Positions 35,132-43,182 of a stretch of 64,000 nt of DNA are shown one piece after another. Positions within the stretch are counted from its first letter, which is position 1. Each line of letters starts with the position of its first letter. The stretch is taken from contig NZ_AP025281.1 of assembly GCF_024347195.1 (NCBI RefSeq), forward strand, positions 4,402,001-4,466,000, given 5' to 3'. This DNA comes from Aliamphritea hakodatensis. GTDB taxonomy: Bacteria; Pseudomonadota; Gammaproteobacteria; Pseudomonadales; Balneatricaceae. The notes beneath the pieces are model-generated. The model did no database searches. It was not told where the DNA came from and worked only from the letters and a program-made list of their open reading frames with translations. Position numbers and translations under genes: made by a program.

Positions 35132-35734
35132 TCAATAACTCACAAAGTTTTCAAATAATTTTATACCCTGCTCTCGACTCTTTTCTGGATGAAACTGAAC
35201 TCCAGTAACAAGTCCTTTAGATATCGCTGCTACTATCTTATGTTCTGCATACGTTGTCAGCGCAGCCACATCAGTATAATTTACAACTTCAAACGAGTGC
35301 ATAAAGTAGAATTTTTTCTTATCTAAATCTTTAAGAACGGGATTCTCTGCCGAAACTTCGATTTCATTAAATCCCATATGAGGTACAGCTTTTTCACATA
35401 TTATAGGCTTAACTTCCGCGTTGAAAAAACCAATCCCTCTTGTTGTTTCATACTCAAAGCCCAAACGCCCAAGTATTTGCATACCTAAACAAATCCCTAG
35501 CGTAGGCTTATAATCAAGCTGATATGTTAATTCTTCTAACAACCCTGATTTACTCAAGCTATTCATCGCATCAGGAAAGCTTCCAACACCAGGCAAAATA
35601 ATATGACTTGCTTTTTTAAGATCTTTAGCGGCATTAATAACTTTAACCTTTTCACCTGTTAAAGAAACTGCACGATAAATACTCTCTAAATTTCCTGACA
35701 CACCATAATCTACGATACCAACAAACTTTGACAT
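35132..35734 (-). CDS. hisH: HisH-like glutamine amidotransferase, module B
   Basis: 200 residues. Catalytic Cys82 in GICLGMQILG, with the His/Glu pair in VQFHPEKSREQG; PGVGSFPDA forms the oxyanion strand. It supplies ammonia to the HisF-like neighbour, whose gene overlaps this start by 1 nt (TAATG), so translation is coupled. Its sequence is quite different from the module A HisH, so the two pairs are probably not interchangeable. Confidence 0.9.
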   Translation of the reverse strand: MSKFVGIVDYGVSGNLESIYRAVSLTGEKVKVINAAKDLKKASHIILPGVGSFPDAMNSLSKSGLLEELTYQLDYKPTLGICLGMQILGRLGFEYETTRGIGFFNAEVKPIICEKAVPHMGFNEIEVSAENPVLKDLDKKKFYFMHSFEVVNYTDVAALTTYAEHKIVAAISKGLVTGVQFHPEKSREQGIKLFENFVSY

Positions 35735-36486
35735 TAAACGCCCTCTATACCATGATCTTTAAGATAAGCTCTAATACTATCTATAGTTTCAAGCTCATAA
35801 TGAAGCACAGATGATATGGCTATTGCTGATACTCCCGTTGCTTTAACAAGTTCCAGTACATCCTCTTTAGAACCTGCACCACTTGATGCCACAACTGGAA
35901 TAGGTGATCTGTCGACTACATTTTTTATCAAGTCTAAATCATAGCCTTTTTGACGCCCATCACGGTCTACAGACTGTATCAAAATCTCGCCAGCACCACG
36001 GTTAATAACCTCATCCACCCAAGAGCTTACAGTTCGAGAAGAGGGTATTCTGCCACAATCACTATAACATACCCAGTCGCCATTCAAGGACTTAGCCTCG
36101 ATATTTATAACTATTGACTGAGCACCAAACATCTTTGCAGCTCTATCAATTAACCCGGGGTCAGTTTGTAATGCATGAGTATTAAGTACAATTTTATCTG
36201 CGCCACTATGGAACAGTTGTGACATATCATCGATACTTCTTACTCCGCCGCCTACGCCAAGTGGCACAAAGACCCCTTCACTGAAAGCAGAAATTTCATC
36301 TAACAAAATTTCTCGCTGATACAGCGAAGCCACTATATCGATATAAAATATTTCATCCGCCCCCTGGCTATAGTACTTAGCAGCCAAATCAGCAGGGGTT
36401 CCCACTTTTCGCAACCCCTCAAAGTGCACAGGTTTTACTACAAAAGGAGGCTTAACATCTAATTTTGATATTATTCGCATTCGCAT
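35734..36486 (-). CDS. hisF: HisF-like ammonia-channel protein, module B
   Basis: 250 residues, barrel fold. It has KLDVKPP at the first strand (Asp kept), VGGGVRSIDD, the gate Lys in GADKIVLNTHAL and Glu in GAGEILIQSVDRDG. As in module A, the second catalytic Asp is Glu (NIEAKS, near residue 130), and further canonical positions are altered (INTAA replaced by LNTHA). This argues against IGP cyclase activity and for ammonia transfer. First gene after a 529-bp gap. Two start codons 6 nt apart are possible. Confidence 0.88.
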   Translation of the reverse strand: MRMRIISKLDVKPPFVVKPVHFEGLRKVGTPADLAAKYYSQGADEIFYIDIVASLYQREILLDEISAFSEGVFVPLGVGGGVRSIDDMSQLFHSGADKIVLNTHALQTDPGLIDRAAKMFGAQSIVINIEAKSLNGDWVCYSDCGRIPSSRTVSSWVDEVINRGAGEILIQSVDRDGRQKGYDLDLIKNVVDRSPIPVVASSGAGSKEDVLELVKATGVSAIAISSVLHYELETIDSIRAYLKDHGIEGV

Positions 36487-37015
36487 TCTCGCAACTTAGC
36501 CAAACGTTCAACTAATCAAAGCAGACCACTTAAGTCTTGTATTTTTTGTTAATGATTAAGGCAACTGATCAAGCAAAACCCTGAACGAAAAAACGTTCAC
36601 TCTCTCTTCAACAACGACATAACCAAACAATTTAAATTAATTACCACCAATCTTCAAAATTGCTCAAGCTCACAATAACTACCTGACATCCTTAACATCT
36701 CAAACATAAAATAATTAAAATGCCACTTAGTATATTTTAAACATGCCTGAGATCATGAGCACCCTCGCCTCACAAAAAAATGTATAATCACATCACATCG
36801 ACACTGTGGTCCACAATTTGTCTCAAACGAATAACAAATAAACTTAAGTAACAACTACCGCATCAACACATAAACATACAGAATAATCAGGCAAAAGCTC
36901 AACTAAACGCTCAACCTAAAAACAACTCATAACTTTCTCTCACTGACGCAAGCTATTGCACACTATAAAAAGCGAACAGATATAACACCATATCAGCCTT
37001 CACTTACAGACTTAA
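36487..37015. other. Long A+T-rich intergenic region inside the glycan locus
   Basis: 529 bp without a supportable gene on either strand, the longest such stretch in the window. It holds a small inverted repeat and an ops-like core (GCGGTAG, minus strand, about 36855-36863), neither conclusive. It is likely a promoter/leader for the amidotransferase genes or the remains of a lost gene. Confidence 0.5.
36582..36599. repeat. Small inverted repeat upstream of module B
   Basis: Perfect 6-bp arms, TGAACG and CGTTCA, flank a run of six A. It lies about 95 nt upstream of the HisF-like start on the minus strand; it could be an operator or a transcript hairpin. Confidence 0.4.
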
Positions 37016-38794
37016 TCATTTATCAATAAACTCCCTGTACCATATTTCTAACGCCATTAACGCTCTCAGCTCCCTTGTATAGTTAGTAATAGAGTCACAA
37101 TGTTCACTATACATTTTTGCGACTTTTTCATAATCAAACAGATTTCTCTTTCGAACTTTCTCTGACAACAACAAATCTTCACACAAATCTTTTAGTTCTG
37201 ACTTAAACCAATCACCAACGGGAACAGTGAACATTTGTTTTTTTCTATATGCCAGTTCATCTCCGATTAAGTCACACACTGCTTTTTTATATAAATATTT
37301 AGTCACGCCGTTTTTTAATTTCAACTTACCAGGGATAGAAAACGAAAACTCTACCATCCTATAATCGAGAAATGGTGCACGGTTCTCTAAAGAAACAGCC
37401 ATCCCCATTCGATCAGGTTTTACTAAGTTATTACCAGGCAATAATAACATCGTATCAATATAGAGCGCCTGATTAATTCTGTCCATATTCCTTGACCTAT
37501 TACATAGGTCATCAATAACACCAATTACGTCGACTTCTCCAACTTTCTCACGCAACGCGTCAGAATATAAAGAATTACGATCATCAGCATCAAAAAGAGA
37601 AATATTCTTCAAATAACTTTCTTTAAAAGCTTCATCAGAAAGCCCTAAGGTCTCATCATTAAAGTAATTTTTGTACTTATCATAACCGGCAAATAGCTCA
37701 TCAGCCCCATCACCGGTAAGCACCATTTTTACTTTTTCTGCTGCCAAAGAAGCTACTTTATATGTTGGCAAGAAAGACACATCCCCATGAGGCTGGTCAC
37801 AGTGGTATGTAGCTAAAGGCCATAAATCCAATGTATTAGCCTCGACTTTTTGCATTATATGATCAGTATTGAACAAATCAGCAGCTTGCTGCGCGTATGG
37901 TGACTCATCATACTTAGGATCATTAAAGCCTATTGAAAAAGTCTTCACCGGATCATTAAGATATTTACTCATTAATCCAACGACTGTACTTGAATCAACT
38001 CCTCCAGACAAAAACGCCCCAAAAGGCACGTCCGATCTTAATCTAATTCTAACTGCGTCACTCAATATCTGATTAAACTCATCAATCAGTTCAGGTTCAG
38101 GCTTATTTTCAGGCTTTACAGCTGCCAGATCCCACCAACTACTTTCCTCTAAACCATATCTGGTTACTTTAACTCTACATCCTGGCATAACATGTTTAAC
38201 CCCCTCAAACATAGTCAAAGGTGGCGGAACATAATTAAAAGCTAAATACTGATTTAATGCCGATGCACTAACTTCTTTGTCATCACATACCTGCAATATA
38301 GATTTTATTTCCGACCCGAAAACCAATCGCCCATCTTGAAAAGTATAATAAAGTGGCTTTTCTCCAACCCGATCCCTAATCAGGTACATAGCATCTATAT
38401 TTCTGTCGTAGATAGCTATAGCAAACATTCCATTCAATAGGTTTAAGCCATCCACGCCTAACTTTTCATAGAGGCGTAATATTACTTCCGTGTCACAATT
38501 TGTTTCACACTCAAAAGACGTTCCTTTCAAGCCTTGCGCCAACTCAACGTGATTGAAGATTTCTCCATTTTGAACGACGATTATTGATCTATCAGTAGAG
38601 TAGAACGGCTGCTCTCCATGCTCAGGATCAAGTATTGCGAGTCTCTGATTACCAACAGCAACAGCTTTTTCCAAATCATGAAAGCATCCATTACCATCAG
38701 GACCGCGATGGGCTATAACATTCCCCATCTCTTTTAGTGTACTATCAGAAATGGTGTTTTTTTCACTATCAAAATAGCCATAAATACCACACAT
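37016..38794 (-). CDS. asnB: Asparagine synthase-like amidotransferase
   Basis: 592 residues. Class II glutaminase N-terminal domain starts with the nucleophile Cys2 (MCGIYGYF), with RGPDGNGC and GNQRLAILD; the synthase domain has the PP-loop GAFLSGGVDSST (about 262-271) and DGADELFAGYDKY. It amidates a carboxylate using glutamine and ATP. In polysaccharide loci such proteins (for instance WbpS) convert uronic acids to uronamides, and the nearby tviB would make the uronate, so this role is preferred to asparagine synthesis. Stands upstream of the 529-bp gap and 2 nt from the priming transferase gene. Confidence 0.9.
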   Translation of the reverse strand: MCGIYGYFDSEKNTISDSTLKEMGNVIAHRGPDGNGCFHDLEKAVAVGNQRLAILDPEHGEQPFYSTDRSIIVVQNGEIFNHVELAQGLKGTSFECETNCDTEVILRLYEKLGVDGLNLLNGMFAIAIYDRNIDAMYLIRDRVGEKPLYYTFQDGRLVFGSEIKSILQVCDDKEVSASALNQYLAFNYVPPPLTMFEGVKHVMPGCRVKVTRYGLEESSWWDLAAVKPENKPEPELIDEFNQILSDAVRIRLRSDVPFGAFLSGGVDSSTVVGLMSKYLNDPVKTFSIGFNDPKYDESPYAQQAADLFNTDHIMQKVEANTLDLWPLATYHCDQPHGDVSFLPTYKVASLAAEKVKMVLTGDGADELFAGYDKYKNYFNDETLGLSDEAFKESYLKNISLFDADDRNSLYSDALREKVGEVDVIGVIDDLCNRSRNMDRINQALYIDTMLLLPGNNLVKPDRMGMAVSLENRAPFLDYRMVEFSFSIPGKLKLKNGVTKYLYKKAVCDLIGDELAYRKKQMFTVPVGDWFKSELKDLCEDLLLSEKVRKRNLFDYEKVAKMYSEHCDSITNYTRELRALMALEIWYREFIDK

Positions 38795-38796
38795 TG

Positions 38797-39354
38797 CTAA
38801 TTGCCTCCCCTAGAAACTACTTGCTTAACCGTAAGGCACAAAATATTCATATCGTAAAAAAAAGAGGCATTCTCTACGTACTCTAAATCCAGATTAGTTC
38901 TTTGCTGCTTTGTTGCCGATGATCGCAATGTAGCCTGTGCCAAACCAGTAATTCCAGGCCTGACACTATTCCTTTTACACCATTCCCTTTCTGTATACTC
39001 TTCCCTTTGCAAGGGTACATTTGGTCGAGGCCCAACTAAACTCATATCTCCAACCAGCACGTTATATAGCTGCGGGATTTCGTCCAAACTGGATTTTCTG
39101 ATTATTTTTCCGATCGACGTTATCCTAACATCGTTTTTGGAAGTAAAATGCGGCCCTGTGCTTTCGGCGCCACCTTTCATACTCCGAAATTTATAGATAT
39201 TAAAATTTTTGCCATTCTTGCCAATGCGAACTTGTTTAAACAACACCGGACCTTGTGAATCAACCTTAATTAAAACAGAGATGATCAAAAAAATGGGCGC
39301 AAACAAAACCAATAAAAACAAAGAAACAAAAACATCAAATATTCGTTTCATCAT
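38797..39354 (-). CDS. Phosphoglycosyl transferase, PglC-like (initiating sugar transferase)
   Basis: 185 residues, the short monotopic class. An N-terminal membrane helix (about 6-28) is followed by GPVLFKQVRIGKNGK, FNIYKFRSM, the catalytic Asp-Glu in SSLDEIPQLYNVL, and DMSLVGPRPN. It transfers a phosphosugar (typically diacetylbacillosamine-type) to undecaprenyl phosphate, starting the glycan at the inner membrane. The UDP-bacillosamine intermediate of the cluster is a natural substrate, though this is inference. Start is at ATG-ATG overlapping the stop of the HpcH-like gene. Confidence 0.9.
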   Translation of the reverse strand: MMKRIFDVFVSLFLLVLFAPIFLIISVLIKVDSQGPVLFKQVRIGKNGKNFNIYKFRSMKGGAESTGPHFTSKNDVRITSIGKIIRKSSLDEIPQLYNVLVGDMSLVGPRPNVPLQREEYTEREWCKRNSVRPGITGLAQATLRSSATKQQRTNLDLEYVENASFFYDMNILCLTVKQVVSRGGN

Positions 39355-40172
39355 TCCCCCTTATTTAACACGAGACTCTGCACACTGTTTCTAAAGTCAT
39401 TAAAATCAGCTTCACACTCTGCCTTCTTCCTTAATGCCAAACATCTTTCAGCTTCTCTAAGCTTTGCAAGCTCTAGTCCAAGATTTATATTTGCGTTGAA
39501 GTCATTCATATTATCGCTATTTCTATGAAAGGTTCTCGACAAGATAACTGAAGAAGATCCTAAACGTAAATGCTCAGCCAAGACCATTTCCCCAGGTATT
39601 GCTCCCTCACCGACTCTTGCAATCCCTCCAAAACCAAACTTCAAGCCTGCACCAGAAATCTTTTTAGCCAAGTCTTCTACCAAACCCATCGCCAGAGGTT
39701 CGAAAATAAAACTAAGCCCCATATCTATATGTAAATCATTCAAGCCTATATAAATTTCGCTTACACCGTTTATGTTAACAACATCATCAATGCATTTTGC
39801 GGCATCATATGTTTCCAGCAAAGGAACTACCGCAGCTCGTCCATTTACCAGCTCTGTGAATCTTTTCACTTCTTCAGCATCACGATACATTGGCAACATT
39901 AATAAATCGGCCCCTGCTTCAATAGACTGATCAATTTCATTAGCTGTATCACTATGAAGCGGATTTAGCCTCACCAGAAGCTCAGCTTTTCTTAAGCTTT
40001 TCTTTATATTTTCAACATCATGTATAGAGTGCTGGCTAATAACTGTATCTAAATGCCCCTGCCTCTCAAATTTGCCTATCCTTTCTAAATCTACGAATAT
40101 TCGTCCAACCCCACAAGATTCAGCATATGATGCAATATCAACACTATTTGTAATCAACATGAATGTAATCAT
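39351..40172 (-). CDS. HpcH/HpaI aldolase / citrate-lyase-like protein
   Basis: 273 residues, TIM barrel of the phosphoenolpyruvate/pyruvate aldolase superfamily. Metal and substrate positions appear intact: Arg68 in VRLN, Glu120 in PLLET, Asp146 in GLNDLHIDMG, with DLERIGK at the first strand. Class II pyruvate aldolases of this type join pyruvate-like acids to aldehydes or cleave them. Its presence between the priming transferase and flippase is unexpected; it may make or attach an acid substituent. The start is uncertain (an internal ATG 4 codons in is possible). Overlaps both neighbours by 4 nt. Confidence 0.75.
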   Translation of the reverse strand: MITFMLITNSVDIASYAESCGVGRIFVDLERIGKFERQGHLDTVISQHSIHDVENIKKSLRKAELLVRLNPLHSDTANEIDQSIEAGADLLMLPMYRDAEEVKRFTELVNGRAAVVPLLETYDAAKCIDDVVNINGVSEIYIGLNDLHIDMGLSFIFEPLAMGLVEDLAKKISGAGLKFGFGGIARVGEGAIPGEMVLAEHLRLGSSSVILSRTFHRNSDNMNDFNANINLGLELAKLREAERCLALRKKAECEADFNDFRNSVQSLVLNKGE

Positions 40173-41656
40173 TTACTATACAGCCTTCTGAGAATAAGCG
40201 TTCTTGCATTGGCGTCTAAAATGACCAACAACCCTATCGCTAACGATGTCATAACAGCTATTCCTATTACAGCTCCCCATGATGAAAGGATTGTTAACAG
40301 TGACGACAACCCGAACATCAAAACACCAACACAAAATGCGAGACCAATCAAAAATTTAATTTCAAACACATCTCTAAGTTTTACAAAACCGTCAACACCT
40401 ATAACCACCAACTGCATAAACACAATCATTAAATAACAACAAAACAACCCCCACATAATGGAATCAAGTCCATCACCTAAAAGACCTGATAAATTTAAAG
40501 ATACAAACGCACATACGCCAATTAAATTAATATACATTGGCAAATACGTCTTCTCTTTAGAGTTAAATACTGCAGTAAAAAAAATTGATAACCCTTGTAG
40601 TGGCAAGCTTAATAATCCTACAGCAGTTAAATAGGATATCTCTGTCATTTTTTCAGCTGAAATGCCACCATAACCAAAAACGAACTGAACATATTCATCA
40701 ACCCCTAAAACCAATGCTGTTAATACAATTAAAGACATCCCTAACACAGCCCTGACTCCATAACACACTAGCAACTTATACTGAGCCATATCAGCTTTAT
40801 AACACGCCGCTAAACGAGGATACAAAACAGCAATGAGAAAAGTAACACCAATAGCCAGAGGAAATTCAACCAACTTTATGGAGTAATTGAATACAGCAAC
40901 ACTACCATCACCTGAAAACGAAGATATAGCTCTACCGATCACTGGTAAAAACAATAGAAGACTACCGGAGACCAGTGCCTGGCAATATTTTTTAAAAAAA
41001 CCGTTATTCAGAAGAAAAGGGCTAAATGACGAAACAATCAACGTTCTTATATCTACTAAACACAATTGACTCATGAGACGTAAAAGGCCGCCAATTAATA
41101 CAAAACATGCAACGCCAATCAGCCCATACTCATCCGCATAAAAAACCAGCCCTAATATAATAGTAAAATTAATAATAAAAGTACCCAAAGCCGCAACTGC
41201 AAACCGATTCCTTGAATGTAAATATGCTGTTACAACCCCTGACAGCACAGTTAGAGGAATAAGCCAAAGTACTAACCTCAATACTTCAGAAGCTTTCTCA
41301 ATACGGTCCGAACTAAAACCTGGTACCAAAACCCCTAATATATTTGCTGAAAAGAAAACGAAAACTGCCGTTAAAACTATAGCAACGCCCCCTATCATCA
41401 AAATCGCTTGATAGAGTAAATTTATCGCCATTTCAGGGTTCTTTGAAAACCTTGGAATAAGAACGACACCTAAGGCTCCGCCAACCAAAATATTTACCAG
41501 CATATCTGGAACAGTAAGGATTAGAACTAAAATATCTGCTTCAAGAGAAACACCATATTTATCGGCGATAACCGCCTCTCTAAAAAACCCTAAAAACCGA
41601 CCTAAAAGCAAACCTAGATTCAAAGCCAGAGAGGAATATAAGATTTTTTTAATCAC
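40169..41656 (-). CDS. MurJ/Wzx-like polysaccharide flippase
   Basis: 495 residues with about 13-14 membrane helices. The N-terminus (LGLLLGRFLGFFREAVIADKYG) and GGALGVVLIPRFSK are the MurJ/MviN-type signature, with a later GLSIFFTAVFNSKEKTYLPMY. A housekeeping MurJ is normally encoded elsewhere, so this copy probably flips the lipid-linked glycan of the locus. GTG start with only a weak ribosome site. It overlaps the HpcH-like gene by 4 nt. Confidence 0.85.
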   Translation of the reverse strand: MIKKILYSSLALNLGLLLGRFLGFFREAVIADKYGVSLEADILVLILTVPDMLVNILVGGALGVVLIPRFSKNPEMAINLLYQAILMIGGVAIVLTAVFVFFSANILGVLVPGFSSDRIEKASEVLRLVLWLIPLTVLSGVVTAYLHSRNRFAVAALGTFIINFTIILGLVFYADEYGLIGVACFVLIGGLLRLMSQLCLVDIRTLIVSSFSPFLLNNGFFKKYCQALVSGSLLLFLPVIGRAISSFSGDGSVAVFNYSIKLVEFPLAIGVTFLIAVLYPRLAACYKADMAQYKLLVCYGVRAVLGMSLIVLTALVLGVDEYVQFVFGYGGISAEKMTEISYLTAVGLLSLPLQGLSIFFTAVFNSKEKTYLPMYINLIGVCAFVSLNLSGLLGDGLDSIMWGLFCCYLMIVFMQLVVIGVDGFVKLRDVFEIKFLIGLAFCVGVLMFGLSSLLTILSSWGAVIGIAVMTSLAIGLLVILDANARTLILRRLYSK

Positions 41657-41685
41657 ATTAATAACTCGAAAATCTCACTAACAAG

Positions 41686-42948
41686 TCACAATCGCTCACA
41701 GACAAAACTTTCATCAACTATTCCCTTCAAATCATAAATCACCGACTTTTCTTTCACATAAGCGCCTAATTTATAATTTTCAAACACCCTGTGTTTAACT
41801 GCTACAACTAAACCATCAAACGTCTCATTTGGTATTTCACTCATAAAATCAATTTGATATTCGATATCTTCCGCATTCACCCATGGATCACATACAACCA
41901 CATCAACACCGTACTCTTCTAGCGACCGAACCATATCTATCACTCTAGTATTCCTGATATCCGGACAGTTCTCTTTAAAGGTCAAACCTAACACAAGTAC
42001 CTTTGCACCTTTCAACGGAATACCTTTCTTAGCCATTGCCTTAATCATCTCACCGGCAACATAGTGGCCCATCCCGTCATTAATTCGGCGAGCTGCAAGA
42101 ATCATATTCGGATGATAGCCAACAGCCTGAGCTTTATGGGTAAGGTAATAAGGGTCCACACCTATACAGTGTCCCCCGACCAGGCCTGGCTTAAAGGGTA
42201 AGAAATTCCACTTGGTCCCAGCTGCCGCTAATACATCCTGGGTATTGATATCGAGTTTATTAAAAATGATCGCTAACTCATTCATCAGCGCAATATTCAC
42301 ATCCCGCTGTGTATTTTCGATCACTTTTGCAGCTTCGGCGACTTTGATTGAAGACGCTTTATGCGTACCAGCAGTAATGATGCTTTTATACAGATCATCT
42401 ACAAAATCAGCGATATCCGGTGTTGAACCGGATGTAACTTTTACAATGGTAGATATCCGATTCTGTTTATCGCCAGGATTTATCCTCTCAGGGCTATATC
42501 CCGCATAAAAATCACGATTAAAAACCAAGCCGGATTCAGCTTCGATAACAGGAATGCATTCTTCCTCGGTTGTCCCCGGATAGACCGTTGACTCAAAGAC
42601 GACCACATCTCCCTTCTTCAGATAACGGGCTATTAGCTGACTTGCACCAATCAAAGGGGAAAGATCTGGTCGCTTATGTTCGTCAATCGGTGTTGGCACA
42701 GTAACGATATACACATTACTCGCTGTAAGCTCTGACTCCTGCGCTGCGAAAGTCAGATACTTTGCGCTGTTCAACAGCTCAGACTCTACCTCACAGGTAG
42801 AATCCTGCCCCATCTTAAGCTCACGTATTCTCTGTTCACTGATGTCGTACCCTAAGGTTGGAAACTGTTTGCCAAACTCAACCGCCAAAGGCAGGCCCAC
42901 GTACCCCAAACCTATGATGGCGATTTTGACATTATCAAGCGACAGCAT
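41686..42948 (-). CDS. tviB: UDP-N-acetyl-hexosamine 6-dehydrogenase (TviB/WbpO type)
   Basis: 420 residues. The NAD-binding site is IAIIGLGYVGLPLAVEFG; the central domain has ESTVYPGTTEEECIPV and GYSPERINPGD, and the catalytic Cys is in GLVGGHCIGVDPYYLTH (about 261). The C-terminal domain has VLGLTFKENCPDIRNT. This sequence pattern fits the UDP-GlcNAc/UDP-GalNAc C6 dehydrogenases rather than UDP-glucose enzymes, giving a UDP-HexNAc-uronic acid. It is the first gene of the leftward glycan series. Its 5' half is less A+T-rich than its 3' half, marking the island edge. Confidence 0.92.
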   Translation of the reverse strand: MLSLDNVKIAIIGLGYVGLPLAVEFGKQFPTLGYDISEQRIRELKMGQDSTCEVESELLNSAKYLTFAAQESELTASNVYIVTVPTPIDEHKRPDLSPLIGASQLIARYLKKGDVVVFESTVYPGTTEEECIPVIEAESGLVFNRDFYAGYSPERINPGDKQNRISTIVKVTSGSTPDIADFVDDLYKSIITAGTHKASSIKVAEAAKVIENTQRDVNIALMNELAIIFNKLDINTQDVLAAAGTKWNFLPFKPGLVGGHCIGVDPYYLTHKAQAVGYHPNMILAARRINDGMGHYVAGEMIKAMAKKGIPLKGAKVLVLGLTFKENCPDIRNTRVIDMVRSLEEYGVDVVVCDPWVNAEDIEYQIDFMSEIPNETFDGLVVAVKHRVFENYKLGAYVKEKSVIYDLKGIVDESFVCERL

Positions 42949-43115
42949 ATGACCATTATTCCCTGAGAACCTAAATTTAAGGGCCCGATACTATCATTTT
43001 GCCCCCCTTCGGGTTAAGTGAAATAACATAATAATCAGCCCTGTACATGCAACCCCTTGACCCAAACCAGCTCCCCTAGGACAATCTGTCAGCAGGGCAT
43101 CTGAAATACTTGCGA

Positions 43116-43121
43116 TATAAT
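43116..43121 (+). promoter_or_regulatory. Possible -10 element for the mechanosensitive channel gene
   Basis: A perfect TATAAT lies 61 nt before the chosen start; a good -35 box at 17-nt spacing is not visible. The 234-bp region to tviB must also hold a leftward promoter for the glycan locus, which I could not place. Confidence 0.35.
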
Positions 43122-43182
43122 ATATTCTCAGGTGCCAGCGAATAGCGAACGGTCCGCTATCCAGCCATTAACGAGAGTACCT

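Larger units (their letters stand above)
23100..41960. other. A+T-rich glycan-biosynthesis island
   Basis: By eye, base composition drops sharply to A+T-rich at about 23.1 kb inside the PglF-like gene and returns inside tviB at about 42 kb. Everything between is a single-strand gene series for sugar biosynthesis. The edges are only approximate because they are judged from the sequence text. The pattern fits replacement of a surface-glycan cassette by recombination in shared flanking genes. Confidence 0.65.

Noticed and set aside
32516..36486. Histidine biosynthesis operon
   Set aside because: HisH and HisF occur twice, each with a WbpG-type partner, and no other his gene is present; the cyclase Asp is changed in both HisF copies.
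37016..38794. Housekeeping asparagine synthetase
   Set aside because: Context with tviB and sugar amidotransferases makes uronic-acid amidation more likely; the sequence alone cannot exclude asparagine synthesis.
40169..41656. Essential lipid II flippase MurJ
   Set aside because: Location inside the A+T-rich glycan island and tight overlap with a sugar gene favour a locus-specific flippase, though the fold is MurJ-like.
21889..42948. Prophage, integrative element or defence island as explanation for the A+T-rich region
   Set aside because: No integrase, transposase, att-like repeats, phage structural or nuclease genes; all recognisable genes are sugar enzymes.
42949..43182. JUMPstart/ops element before the leftward glycan locus
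   Set aside because: Neither the JUMPstart consensus nor GGCGGTAGC was found on the minus strand upstream of tviB.
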